Shown in pieces: positions 8,929 to 17,956 of a DNA stretch of 64,000 bases; position 1 is the stretch's first letter, and each line of letters starts with the position of its first letter. Both the position numbers and the translations under genes were made by a program. The notes under the pieces are model-generated. The model did not search any database. It saw only the letters and a program-made list of their open reading frames with translations, and had not been told where the DNA came from. Origin of the DNA: SIG607 sp045592625 (GTDB lineage Bacteria > Bacillota > Clostridia > Oscillospirales > Acutalibacteraceae); NCBI GenBank assembly GCA_045592625.1, contig JAZNVC010000027.1:1-64000 (forward strand), in the 5' to 3' direction.

Positions 8929-9839
8929 TGGATACATTGAATTTTTTGTGTGAGGTCGGTGAAAACCAAAGAATTGATGTCTTTGTTGCAGAAAATACCG
9001 AGTTTACACGTTCATATGTTGCAAAAATGATTAATGAAGGTTTAATAACGGTTAATGAAAAATCTGCTTCTAAAAACACAAAATTAAAAGCAGGGGATAG
9101 GGTTTGTGTAATAATTCCCGATCCCATTACCGATAAGGCTGAACCCGAAAACATTCCTTTGGACATCGTATATGAAGATAATTGCCTTTTGGTAGTTAAT
9201 AAACCCAAAGGTATGGTAGTTCATCCAGCTGCCGGAAACCAAAACGGCACCCTTGTTAATGCACTTTTATATCATTGTGGTGATTCTCTTTCGGGAATTG
9301 GCGGTGTTTTGAGACCAGGTATAGTTCATAGAATTGACAAAGATACCAGTGGTCTTCTTATTGTGGCAAAAAACGATGATGCACATCATTTTTTGTCTGA
9401 GCAAATCAAAGAACATTCTTTTACTCGTGAATATGAAGCTGTAGTTTACGGCAATGTTAAAAAGGATAAAGGGACTGTAAATGCACCTATCGGACGTCAT
9501 CCCGTTAAACGTAAGGAAATGGCAGTTATTGGAGTTGGCGGCAGAGATGCTACCACTCATTTTACAGTTCTTTCTCGTTCTAACGGCTTTTCGTATATTA
9601 GACTTAAATTGGAAACCGGAAGAACACATCAGATAAGGGTGCATATGTCGTATATCGGACACCCACTTGCAGGGGACGAGGTTTACGGTCCAAAGAAATG
9701 CATAAAAGAACTTGGCGGTCAGTGTTTGCACGCTCGAAAAATTGGTTTTATACATCCTAAAACCAAGGAATATATGGAATTTACAAGTGAACTGCCTGAG
9801 TATTTTAATAGGTTTTTGGAAAGTAAGGATTTGTTATGA
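8928..9839 (+). CDS. rluD: RluD-family 23S rRNA pseudouridine synthase
   Basis: RluA/RluD-type pseudouridine synthase. An N-terminal S4 domain (about residues 12-75, including RSYVAKMINEGLITVNEK) precedes the catalytic domain with VVNKPKGMVVHPA, the catalytic loop HRIDKDTSGLLIVAK (nucleophile D137), and GRTHQIRVHMSYIGHPLAG. The usual motif is HRLDKDTSG, so L to I is the only change. 303 residues is normal. It overlaps lspA by one base (TAATG), the lspA-rluD pairing common in Gram-positives, and overlaps the next gene by 4 bases. The exact rRNA target cannot be read from sequence. Confidence 0.93.
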   Translation: MDTLNFLCEVGENQRIDVFVAENTEFTRSYVAKMINEGLITVNEKSASKNTKLKAGDRVCVIIPDPITDKAEPENIPLDIVYEDNCLLVVNKPKGMVVHPAAGNQNGTLVNALLYHCGDSLSGIGGVLRPGIVHRIDKDTSGLLIVAKNDDAHHFLSEQIKEHSFTREYEAVVYGNVKKDKGTVNAPIGRHPVKRKEMAVIGVGGRDATTHFTVLSRSNGFSYIRLKLETGRTHQIRVHMSYIGHPLAGDEVYGPKKCIKELGGQCLHARKIGFIHPKTKEYMEFTSELPEYFNRFLESKDLL

Positions 9840-10666
9840 AATTTAAAAATTATATTTTAGCTTCGGATGTTGACGGTACGTTGATGGAACAGGGATATAT
9901 AAGTCCACGAAATTTTGAAAAAATAAATGAATTTGTTGCTCAGGGTGGTATTTTTTGTATTGCTACAGGAAGATGTCCCGCTGCAATGAAACACATTGTT
10001 TCTCAGTTCGATAATTTAAACAACGTTATTTATTATAACGGCGGTATGGTGTATGATTACATAAACAAAAAAATTCTTATCAACAAAACTTTAGTCGATG
10101 GTGATAAGAAATTTTTTGTAGATGTATCAAATAAAATAAGTGAAATTGGTATTGAAGTTTATCACGGCGACCAAGTATATATGGTGCGCGAAAGCGAAGG
10201 ATGCAGAGTGCATTTTGAGTATGAACATATACCGATTGAATATGCATCTTTTGAGGATGTTCTAGATATTCCCTGGAATAAAATAATGACATATTATAAA
10301 AAGGATTATGATGAAAAAAACTTGGAAAAAGAAATAGCAGGTTTTCTTTCGGATACTTGCGAATTTGCTAGGGCAGCAGGTTTTATTAATGGTGAATTTT
10401 ACTGCGGATATGAGCAACTTCCAAAGGGTGCAAATAAAGGTCAGGGACTTTTAGAACTGGCAAATCTACTTAATGTACCAAGAGAAAATATATTTGCTAT
10501 AGGTGATTATTATAACGATATTGAAATGCTTAATGTTGCAGGTATATCTGCTTGTCCTGTTGAAAGCCCTGACGACATTAAGGAAAAAGTAGATTTTGTT
10601 GCGGGCAGTTGCCGTCAAGGTGCCGTTGCCGACTTTATTGAATATTTACAAAATAAGGCGATTTAG
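9836..10666 (+). CDS. HAD-superfamily (Cof-type) hydrolase
   Basis: Haloacid dehalogenase-fold phosphatase of the Cof/YbiV type IIB group. Motif I is ASDVDGTLM (nucleophile D11, general acid D13), motif II is in CIATGRCP, motif III is the Lys in PKGANKGQGL, and motif IV is GDYYNDIEML. The central cap spans about residues 85-190. Such proteins dephosphorylate sugar phosphates or PLP-like substrates; specificity cannot be inferred. It is translationally coupled to rluD by an ATGA overlap and precedes the transketolase pair, which fits a metabolite-phosphatase role. Confidence 0.88.
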   Translation: MKFKNYILASDVDGTLMEQGYISPRNFEKINEFVAQGGIFCIATGRCPAAMKHIVSQFDNLNNVIYYNGGMVYDYINKKILINKTLVDGDKKFFVDVSNKISEIGIEVYHGDQVYMVRESEGCRVHFEYEHIPIEYASFEDVLDIPWNKIMTYYKKDYDEKNLEKEIAGFLSDTCEFARAAGFINGEFYCGYEQLPKGANKGQGLLELANLLNVPRENIFAIGDYYNDIEMLNVAGISACPVESPDDIKEKVDFVAGSCRQGAVADFIEYLQNKAI

Positions 10667-10692
10667 TTCGTCATAATGAAAGGATACATAAA

Positions 10693-11529
10693 ATGGATGC
10701 TTTAACCAAAAAAGAACTCCAAAGAATTGCCAACAATGTAAGAATCGGCATAGTAGAAGGTGTTCACAGTGCAAAAGCAGGTCATCCCGGAGGTTCACTT
10801 TCCTGCACGGATATTCTTACGTATCTTTATTTTAAAGAAATGAATATCGATCCAAGTGATCCTAAAAAAGCCGACAGAGACCGTCTTGTGCTTTCTAAAG
10901 GTCATGCTGCACCTGCACTCTATTCTGTTCTTGCTAATCGTGGGTATTTTTCTACAGGAGAACTGAAAACCCTACGTAAAATGAATTCAAGACTTCAAGG
11001 ACATCCCGATATGAAAAACATACCAGGTGTTGATATGTCTTCCGGTTCTTTGGGTCAGGGTATTTCTGCTGCTGTTGGAATGGCTCTTTCTGCTAAACAT
11101 TTTGGTGATGATTTCAGAGTGTTTACAATACTTGGTGATGGTGAATGCGAAGAAGGTCAGGTTTGGGAAGCAGCAATGTTTGCCGCTAACAAGGGTCTTA
11201 ACAACCTTGTTGCCTTTGTTGACTTTAACAATCTACAAATTGATGGTAGCTGTGATGAGGTTAATTCACCTACTCCAATTGATAAAAAGTTTGAAGCATT
11301 TAATTGGAATGTTACTGTAATTGATGGACATGATTTTGATGCTATTGAAGGAGCTTTAGCCCTCGCTCGTGAATCTGATAAGCCGTTTTGTATTGTTGCA
11401 AAAACTCTTAAAGGCAAGGGTGTTTCCTATATGGAAAATAACGTGGGATGGCACGGAAAAGCCCCAAATGATGAAGAGTTTGAAGTTGCCATTGCTGACC
11501 TTAATGCAATAGCTGAGACTTTAAAGTAA
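10693..11529 (+). CDS. tktA: transketolase, N-terminal (TPP-binding) subunit
   Basis: Split-transketolase subunit carrying the thiamine diphosphate site: HPGGSLSCTDILTYLY, SKGHAAPALYSVLANRGYF, SSGSLGQGISAAVGMAL, and the TPP motif starting GDGECEEGQVWEA and ending FVDFNNLQ. 278 residues is about half of a full-length enzyme. The C-terminal half is the next gene, 15 bases away. Together they transfer two-carbon units in the non-oxidative pentose phosphate pathway. The two-gene form is common in anaerobic Firmicutes and archaea. AAAGGATACATAAA gives the ribosome site. Confidence 0.93.
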   Translation: MDALTKKELQRIANNVRIGIVEGVHSAKAGHPGGSLSCTDILTYLYFKEMNIDPSDPKKADRDRLVLSKGHAAPALYSVLANRGYFSTGELKTLRKMNSRLQGHPDMKNIPGVDMSSGSLGQGISAAVGMALSAKHFGDDFRVFTILGDGECEEGQVWEAAMFAANKGLNNLVAFVDFNNLQIDGSCDEVNSPTPIDKKFEAFNWNVTVIDGHDFDAIEGALALARESDKPFCIVAKTLKGKGVSYMENNVGWHGKAPNDEEFEVAIADLNAIAETLK

Positions 11530-11544
11530 GGGGAGGAGATTAGT

Positions 11545-12489
11545 ATGGCTGACGTAATTAAAAAAGCAACCAGAGACGCGTATGGTGCCGGTCTTGTTAA
11601 GCTTGCTGAAAAATATAATGATTTTGTTGTTTTGGATGCCGACCTTGCTGAAGCTACCAAAACCATAGTATTTAAAAAGAAATTCCCTGAACGTTTTTAT
11701 GACTGCGGTATAGCTGAACAAAATATGGTAAGTATAGCAGCAGGTATTGCTGCTACCGGCAAAAAGGTTATCTGTTCTTCCTTTGCTATGTTTGCTGCCG
11801 GCAGAGCTTTTGAACAGGTAAGAAATGCTGTTTGTTATCCGCATCTTAATGTTGTTGTTGCCGCTACCCATGCAGGTATTTCCGTAGGTGAAGACGGCGC
11901 AACACATCAGTGCTGTGAAGATATTGCTCTTATGCGTACTCTTCCCGGTATGACCATTATAAATCCTGCTGATGCCGTTGAGTCTGAAAAAGCACTTGAG
12001 GCAGCTTATGAGCATGATGGTCCGGTTTATTTAAGATTTGGCAGACTTCCCGTTCCTGTTATTTTTGATGAAGATTATAAATTTGAAATTGGTAAGGGTG
12101 TTGAACTTAAAGAAGGCAGTGACGTTACTATTGTTGCTACAGGTCTTATGGTAAACGAAGCTCTTGTTGCATATGATATTCTTAAAGAACAGGGAATAAA
12201 TGCAAGAGTGATTAATATGGCTACTATTAAGCCTCTTGACACCGATATTCTTCTTAAAGCAGCAAAGGAAACAGGTGCTATTGTTTCTGCTGAGGAACAT
12301 TCCGTTATTGGCGGCATGGGTTCTGCTATTGCGGAATTTTTAAGCGAGAATTATCCGGTACCCGTACTTAAACTGGGTGTAAATGATTGTTTCGGTCAGT
12401 CGGGTTCTGCTAATGAACTTTTGGACCTTTACGGTTTGAGAGGCAAGAATATTGCTGAACTTGCAATTAAGGCTATATCTAAAAAATAA
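11545..12489 (+). CDS. tktB: transketolase, C-terminal subunit
   Basis: Second half of the split transketolase: the pyrimidine-binding and C-terminal domains. Visible motifs are FVVLDADLAEATKT, FYDCGIAEQNMVSIAAGIAATG, SFAMFAAGRAFEQVRN and HQCCEDIALMRTLPGMTIINP. In the C-terminal domain are GATGLMV-like DVTIVATGLMVNEAL and SAEEHSVIGGMGSAIAE. A strong GGGGAGGAG lies just before the start. The gene is the last of the leading run and ends 43 bases before a clear intrinsic terminator. Confidence 0.93.
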   Translation: MADVIKKATRDAYGAGLVKLAEKYNDFVVLDADLAEATKTIVFKKKFPERFYDCGIAEQNMVSIAAGIAATGKKVICSSFAMFAAGRAFEQVRNAVCYPHLNVVVAATHAGISVGEDGATHQCCEDIALMRTLPGMTIINPADAVESEKALEAAYEHDGPVYLRFGRLPVPVIFDEDYKFEIGKGVELKEGSDVTIVATGLMVNEALVAYDILKEQGINARVINMATIKPLDTDILLKAAKETGAIVSAEEHSVIGGMGSAIAEFLSENYPVPVLKLGVNDCFGQSGSANELLDLYGLRGKNIAELAIKAISKK

Positions 12490-12531
12490 TTTATATTTGA
12501 TTCTATAAAAATCAGCTATTATTGAACACAC

Positions 12532-12567
12532 AAAGAACCGTGGATTTGCCACGGTTCTTTCTTTTTT
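12532..12567 (+). terminator. intrinsic terminator after transketolase genes
   Basis: AAAGAACCGTGG and its exact complement CCACGGTTCTTT form a 12-bp stem with loop ATTTG, followed by CTTTTTT. It closes the transcription unit that begins upstream of the window with mutS. Confidence 0.93.
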
Positions 12568-12581
12568 CGCTTTCTTTTTTC

Positions 12582-12610
12582 TTGCAAAATATTATGTAAT
12601 ATGATAGTAT
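12582..12610 (+). promoter_or_regulatory. predicted sigma-A promoter of recJ
   Basis: TTGCAA (12582-12587), a 17-base spacer and TAGTAT (12605-12610), preceded by TGA as an extended -10. It lies between the transketolase terminator and recJ and leaves a leader of about 45 bases. Confidence 0.6.
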
Positions 12611-12660
12611 ATATTATATATTGGGTAAATTGTGCTTTAATGAAAGCGAGGTGGCATTAT

Positions 12661-14664
12661 ATGAAAAAATGGGAAGTATCTAAAATTGATAAAGAACTTG
12701 CAAAGGAACTGGCATATGAATGTGATATAGACCCGTTTGTTGCTATGATTGCTGCCTCACGCGGATATGATGACCCTGCTTTATTAGAAGAATTTTTATC
12801 AATCGAGCCAATGTTTTCCGACCCGTTTTCTTTGGCTGATATTGAAATGGCTGTTGAATGTATAAATGAAGCCATAAACAACGATGAACTTATTGCCGTT
12901 TACGGTGATTATGACTGCGACGGTGTTACCGCTACTGCATTGCTTTATTCTTATTTGGTAAAACGAGGTGCAAGAGTTATTTGTCGTATCCCCGATAGAT
13001 TTACCGAAGGTTACGGTATGAATAAAACTGCTGTTGAAGAACTACATTCAATGGGCGTAACTTTTATAATAACTGTTGATAACGGAATTTCATGTTTTGA
13101 TGAAATTGAGGTTGCTAATAGTCTTGGAATAAAAACTGTTGTAACCGACCATCATTTGCCTCCCGAAAAATTACCGAATTCACTTGCTGTTGTTAATCCT
13201 CATAGAGATGATGATTATAGTGATTTTAAGGATATATGCGGAGTCGGTGTTGCATTTAATCTTATATGTGCCTTAGAAGGTGCTGAGCCTGAAGAGATGA
13301 TAGAAGAATATGGTGACCTTGTAGCGCTTGGTACCATAGGAGACGTAATGCCTCTTGTATCGGTTAATCGCTCTTTCGTTATGGTTGGAATTAATAAAAT
13401 TTTAAATGGCAGTAGAGTCGGCATATCAGCCTTAATGAGAGTTGCAGGTATAGATAACTCTGTTTTTTCAGCTTCAAGGGTTGCTTTTGGTCTTGTTCCT
13501 CGCATAAATGCAGCGGGAAGAATGGGAAATGCACTGCGTGCGTTCAGACTTCTTGTTACACAAGATGAACAGGAAGCATATGACTTAGCTAAAGAAATCG
13601 GCGAAGAAAATACATTACGTCAACAAATTGAAAAAACAATTCTGGATGATGCAGTTAACCTTATTGAAAAAGAGAGTTTGTACCATCAACGTGTAATTGT
13701 TGTGTCGGGCGAAAATTGGCATCACGGGATTGTTGGTATTGTGGCATCACGTATATGTGAAATGTATGGAAAACCTACATTTATTTTAAGCATTGACGGT
13801 GATGTTGCTCATGGTTCGGGCAGAAGCGTTGAAGGTTTTTCATTATACGACTGTATAAATAACGCTTCCAAATGTATAGAAAAGTTTGGTGGGCATGAAC
13901 TTGCGGCAGGCGTTACATTAAAAAAAGAAAATATAAAAGTTTTTGCCGATGCAGTTAACGATTATGCTCGAACAGTAAGTCCTACTGTTCCTGTATTAAA
14001 ACTTGACTGTAAGCTTAATCCGATTGCTTTATCTATTGACTTATTCGATGAACTTAATGTTATGCAACCATTTGGTGCAGGAAATAATGTTCCGATTTTT
14101 GGAATTTTCGGTGTCATATTAGAAAAAATATCTTCTGTAGCAGGAGGAAAACATCTGAAACTCAGTTTTGCAAAAAGAGATGTATCTTTTCAGGCGATGC
14201 TGTTTTCTTGCAGTGAAGAAGCTTTTGCATATAAACCAGGTGATATTCTTGATATAGCGGTTATTCTTGATACCAGTATTTTTAATGGTAAGAGATATTT
14301 ATCAGTAATTATAAAAGATTACCGTATTTCAGGAATAAATGATACTAACTTAGCACAAGAAATAGCGGATTATGATGATTTTTGTGCACTCGTTCAGAAA
14401 AATTTCAGCCATATAGCCCCAACACGTGAAGAGTGTGCTATGGTTTATAAATATATATCTAAGGGTACAGTTTCAGCCAAAGCCGTAGAACAAATATTTA
14501 TGAATGAGTTAGGTCTTGCTAAGGTTAAAATTATTATTGATATATTTGTTGAATTGGGGCTAGTTTGTAAAACAGATAATGAAGTTAAAACATTATGTGT
14601 AAATACTAATGGCGGTAAGGTTGATTTGGAAAATTCATTAATACTTAAAAGAGCTAGGGGGTGA
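12661..14664 (+). CDS. recJ: single-stranded-DNA-specific exonuclease RecJ
   Basis: 5'-3' ssDNA exonuclease of the DHH family, acting in recombination and mismatch repair. The core shows VYGDYDCDGVTATALLYSYL at about residues 80-99, FIITVDNGISC, VVTDHHLPP (the DHH motif), VGVAFNLI, ALGTIGDVMPL, PRINAAGRMGNALRAFRLL, the DHHA1 domain with GRSVEGFSLYDC and FGGHELAAG, and an OB-type region MQPFGAGNNVPIF. The frame is open upstream to 12601, but the ATG at 12661 has GAGGTGG 7 bases before it and the upstream residues resemble nothing in the family. Length 667 from this start is normal. Confidence 0.93.
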   Translation: MKKWEVSKIDKELAKELAYECDIDPFVAMIAASRGYDDPALLEEFLSIEPMFSDPFSLADIEMAVECINEAINNDELIAVYGDYDCDGVTATALLYSYLVKRGARVICRIPDRFTEGYGMNKTAVEELHSMGVTFIITVDNGISCFDEIEVANSLGIKTVVTDHHLPPEKLPNSLAVVNPHRDDDYSDFKDICGVGVAFNLICALEGAEPEEMIEEYGDLVALGTIGDVMPLVSVNRSFVMVGINKILNGSRVGISALMRVAGIDNSVFSASRVAFGLVPRINAAGRMGNALRAFRLLVTQDEQEAYDLAKEIGEENTLRQQIEKTILDDAVNLIEKESLYHQRVIVVSGENWHHGIVGIVASRICEMYGKPTFILSIDGDVAHGSGRSVEGFSLYDCINNASKCIEKFGGHELAAGVTLKKENIKVFADAVNDYARTVSPTVPVLKLDCKLNPIALSIDLFDELNVMQPFGAGNNVPIFGIFGVILEKISSVAGGKHLKLSFAKRDVSFQAMLFSCSEEAFAYKPGDILDIAVILDTSIFNGKRYLSVIIKDYRISGINDTNLAQEIADYDDFCALVQKNFSHIAPTREECAMVYKYISKGTVSAKAVEQIFMNELGLAKVKIIIDIFVELGLVCKTDNEVKTLCVNTNGGKVDLENSLILKRARG

Positions 14665-14669
14665 CCTTA

Positions 14670-16868
14670 ATGGACGGCGTTTATGAAAACGAATATCAAC
14701 AGTTTAAAGATTTTTTAGAAAATCAAAATGCCGAATTCAATTATGAACTTATAAGAAAAGCTTATGAGTTCTGTGTTGTTATGCATAAAGGTCAGCTCAG
14801 ACGGTCAAATGAAGAATATTATATTCATCCCGTTTCTGTGGCAAAAATTGTTGCACAGCTTGGTCTTGACAGTGAATCGGTATGTGCCGCTTTGCTTCAC
14901 GACACCGTTGAGGATACAGATACAACTCTTGACGATATAAGTAAGCAATTCGGTGATGAAGTGTCCCTGATAGTTGACGGTGTTACCAAAATAGGCAGAC
15001 TTTCATTTGTTTCTAAAGAAGAACAGCAGGCTGAAAGTATTAGAAAAATGCTTATTGCTATGGGTAAAGACATTCGCGTAATTCTTATTAAACTTGCTGA
15101 CAGACTGCATAATATGAGAACCATTGACTTTATGCCACAGCAAAAACGCAGAGATAAAGCTCTGGAAACTCTTGAGGTTTATGCACCTATTGCTCATCGT
15201 CTGGGTATCCGTCCTATTAAAGAAGAGTTGGAAGATATTTCTATTTCCTGTTTGGATCCTGTCGCATATGAAGAAATAGAAGAACTTCTTTCAAAAAATT
15301 ACAAGGATAGTTCGAGAATGCTTGATTCTGTTAAAGAAAAAATTACCGAACGTCTTAAAGAAGAAATACCGGGTGTTAAAACAGAATTCCAGAGCAGAGT
15401 TAAGTCAATAAACGGAATTTATCGAAAGATGTTTATTCAGGGCAGGGCTTTTGAAGAGATTTATGATATTTATGCTGTTAGAATAATTACAGATACTGTT
15501 GCTAACTGTTATAATATTTTAGGCATAATGCACGACCTTTTCCGTCCTATACCCAACCGTTTTAAAGATTATATTTCAACTCCCAAGCCTAATCTGTATC
15601 AGTCGCTTCACACTACTGTTATCGGTAGAGAGGGTGTGCCTTTTGAAATACAGATTCGTACCTTTGAAATGCACGAAACTGCTGAATATGGAATTGCAGC
15701 ACATTGGAAATATAAAGCCGGTGTCAGTGGTAGTGACAAGGGTATGGAACAACGACTTGCGTGGATACGACAAATTTTGGAGTCGCAAAACGATACTGGC
15801 GATGCTTCCGAAATTATAAGGAGCATTAAGGTTGATTTGGCTCAAGATGACGTATTTGCGGTTACTCCAAGAGGTGATGTAATTAATCTTCCTGCGGGTG
15901 CAACCGTAGTTGACTTTGCCTTTGCTATTCACTCAGCCGTTGGCATAAGAATGGTAGGAGCAAAGGTTGACGGAAGAATTGTTCCTATTAACCATGTTAT
16001 AAAAACGGGCGAAATTATTGAAATTCTTACTACAAACCAGGCGGGTCACGGGCCGAGCAGGGATTGGATAAATATTGCCGTTACTAATCAGGCTAAGTCT
16101 AAAATCAGAAGTTGGTTTAAGAAAGAAAAACGTGCTGAGAATATTGAAAACGGCAAAACTGAAATCGAAAGAGAATTTAAACGAAACGCAATTGTTTTTG
16201 AAAACGAGTCTGCTCTTAAAGAGTTTTTATCAGACATTGCAAAACGCCAACATCTTGACAATATAGATGAATTATATGCAGCAGTTGGCTATGGCGGAGT
16301 AGTTTTAGCAAGAATCTTACCAAATATTAAAGAAAACTACAATCGAATCTCCAAACAGAATAAGGTTGTTATTACTACTTCGGAGGTCACACCACATAGA
16401 AGAAGTAAGGCAAATGATGGTGTTATCGTAGAAGGAATTGATAATTGTCTCATAAAATTTTCGAAATGTTGTGCTCCTCTTCCGGGCGATAGTATTATTG
16501 GTTTTATCACTCGCGGACATGGTGTTTCTATTCACAAACGTGATTGTATTAACGTTCCGAAAAATATTGAAGACAGTGCCGAACCTGCTCGTTGGATTGC
16601 GTCATATTGGGCCGATAATTTACCATCAACCTTTATGGCATCATTACAGATAACCGCTATTGACAGACAAGGGCTTATTCTTGATATTTCTCAAACCCTT
16701 ATTAATATGCGCGTAGCACTTCACAGTATCAATGCACATCCCACTAAAAAAGGTAACAGCGTAACGGTTATAACCGTTAGTACCGAGGGTGTTGAGCATT
16801 TAAGAAACATTATCAACAGATTAGAAAAAATACATGGTGTGTATAGTGTAGAAAGATTAAATAAATAA
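14670..16868 (+). CDS. rel: bifunctional (p)ppGpp synthetase/hydrolase Rel
   Basis: Long RelA/SpoT homologue controlling the stringent response. The HD hydrolase domain shows HPVSVAKIVAQLGLDSESV and LLHDTVEDTD (about residues 75-84). The synthetase domain contains YAVRIITD and YQSLHTTVIGREG (about 309-321). TGS (DDVFAVTPRGDVINLPAG, about 393), the conserved-cysteine region (FSKCCAPLPGDSIIGFITRGHG) and a C-terminal ACT domain follow. Both catalytic domains look intact. A GTG at 14661 is in frame, but the ATG at 14670 sits 9 bases after AGGGGG and is preferred. recJ, rel, dtd and a metallo-hydrolase are consecutive, a standard Firmicutes order. Confidence 0.95.
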   Translation: MDGVYENEYQQFKDFLENQNAEFNYELIRKAYEFCVVMHKGQLRRSNEEYYIHPVSVAKIVAQLGLDSESVCAALLHDTVEDTDTTLDDISKQFGDEVSLIVDGVTKIGRLSFVSKEEQQAESIRKMLIAMGKDIRVILIKLADRLHNMRTIDFMPQQKRRDKALETLEVYAPIAHRLGIRPIKEELEDISISCLDPVAYEEIEELLSKNYKDSSRMLDSVKEKITERLKEEIPGVKTEFQSRVKSINGIYRKMFIQGRAFEEIYDIYAVRIITDTVANCYNILGIMHDLFRPIPNRFKDYISTPKPNLYQSLHTTVIGREGVPFEIQIRTFEMHETAEYGIAAHWKYKAGVSGSDKGMEQRLAWIRQILESQNDTGDASEIIRSIKVDLAQDDVFAVTPRGDVINLPAGATVVDFAFAIHSAVGIRMVGAKVDGRIVPINHVIKTGEIIEILTTNQAGHGPSRDWINIAVTNQAKSKIRSWFKKEKRAENIENGKTEIEREFKRNAIVFENESALKEFLSDIAKRQHLDNIDELYAAVGYGGVVLARILPNIKENYNRISKQNKVVITTSEVTPHRRSKANDGVIVEGIDNCLIKFSKCCAPLPGDSIIGFITRGHGVSIHKRDCINVPKNIEDSAEPARWIASYWADNLPSTFMASLQITAIDRQGLILDISQTLINMRVALHSINAHPTKKGNSVTVITVSTEGVEHLRNIINRLEKIHGVYSVERLNK

Positions 16869-16879
16869 CAGGTGTTTTT

Positions 16880-17338
16880 ATGAAGGCAGTTATACAAAGA
16901 GTTAAAAATGCAAAAGTCAGCGTCGATGGAAATATTATTGGTGCTATTGAAAAAGGTTTTCTTGTTTTTCTCGGAGTATATGAAAATGATACTCGTGCAG
17001 ATACTGAAATACTTGCTAAAAAGGTTAGTGCACTAAGAATTTTTTGTGATGAAGACGATAAAATGAATTTATCTCTTTTAGATATTGACGGAAGTGTTTT
17101 GGTTATTTCAAATTTTACGCTTTGCTCTGATACTAAAAAGGGAAACAGACCTTCTTTTATACTCGCAAAAGAACCTGTTGCTGCTAATCTGGAATATGAA
17201 CGATTTTGCGAACTTCTTAAAGAGAACGGAATTAATAATGTTCAAAAAGGTGAATTTGGTGCAGATATGAAGGTGGAACTTCTGAACGATGGTCCGGTTA
17301 CCATAATTCTTGATACTGAAATCTGGAGAAAAAATTAA
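16880..17338 (+). CDS. dtd: D-aminoacyl-tRNA deacylase
   Basis: Dtd removes D-amino acids (and glycine mischarged on tRNA-Ala) from tRNA. Family motifs: MKAVIQRVKNAKVSVDG at the N terminus, LVFLGVYENDT, SNFTLCSDTKKGNRPSF (the NRPSF part carries the glycine/threonine deacylase site in the usual SQFTL...GNRPSF context), and GEFGADMKVELLNDGPVTI. 152 residues is full length. It follows rel by 11 bases and its stop overlaps the next start (TAATG). Confidence 0.95.
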   Translation: MKAVIQRVKNAKVSVDGNIIGAIEKGFLVFLGVYENDTRADTEILAKKVSALRIFCDEDDKMNLSLLDIDGSVLVISNFTLCSDTKKGNRPSFILAKEPVAANLEYERFCELLKENGINNVQKGEFGADMKVELLNDGPVTIILDTEIWRKN

Positions 17339-17955
17339 TGAGACTAAAAACTGTAACTATTCCTTATATGGATCAAAACGTTTATCTTATTTCTGATGAT
17401 AGCTCTGCTATTATTATTGACCCCGGTCAAATGACAGATGAGATTCGTGAGTTCATCTCAGAAAACAGTTGGAAAGATTTTGCAATTTTGCTTACCCATA
17501 ATCATTTTGACCACATTTTAGGTGCCAATGAAGCCAGAAAATTAAGCGGAGGAAAAATTTACATATCAGAAGCGGATGCCAAAGGTTTGAGCGATGGTTC
17601 GGTTAATTTGTGTGAACGCTTTTGTATTGATTTTGAACCCCTTACAGCCGATTACACATTAACTGATAATCAGTTGATTAACATAGGAAATATTAGTGTT
17701 AAGGTTTTAATCACTCCCGGACATTCTAAAGGAAGTGCCTGTTTTATTATTGGTGACTGGATGTTTAGCGGAGATACCTTATTCAGACTTAGTGTAGGAA
17801 GAACCGATTTTATAGGCGGCGACAGTGAAGAACTGGCTTTTTCCCTTAAACGTCTTTTTGAAATTAAAGGCGATTTCGATGTGTATGCGGGTCACGGTTC
17901 GGCTTCACGTTTATCTTATGAGAAACAAAACAATCCCTTTATGAGAGAAAATTAA
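17338..17955 (+). CDS. metallo-beta-lactamase-fold hydrolase (glyoxalase II-like)
   Basis: Single-domain MBL-fold protein of 205 residues. The metal motif is THNHFDHILGA (HxHxDH), with further ligands in TPGHSKGSACFIIGDWMFSGDTLF and YAGHGSA. This is the arrangement of hydroxyacylglutathione-hydrolase-like proteins, which in Firmicutes often follow rel and dtd. The exact thioester or other substrate is unknown, and glyoxalase II activity should not be assumed in an organism that may lack glutathione. hemZ starts directly after its stop. Confidence 0.88.
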   Translation: MRLKTVTIPYMDQNVYLISDDSSAIIIDPGQMTDEIREFISENSWKDFAILLTHNHFDHILGANEARKLSGGKIYISEADAKGLSDGSVNLCERFCIDFEPLTADYTLTDNQLINIGNISVKVLITPGHSKGSACFIIGDWMFSGDTLFRLSVGRTDFIGGDSEELAFSLKRLFEIKGDFDVYAGHGSASRLSYEKQNNPFMREN

Positions 17956-17956
17956 A

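Noticed and set aside
9267..9755. Open frame of 162 codons on the minus strand within rluD
   Set aside because: Fully antisense to a conserved gene, no ribosome site, no recognisable product.
11521..12015. 164-codon minus-strand frame over the transketolase C subunit
   Set aside because: Shadow of a conserved gene with no independent support.
12601..12660. Upstream in-frame extension of recJ
   Set aside because: It overlaps the promoter -10, has no ribosome site and encodes a non-conserved hydrophobic stretch.
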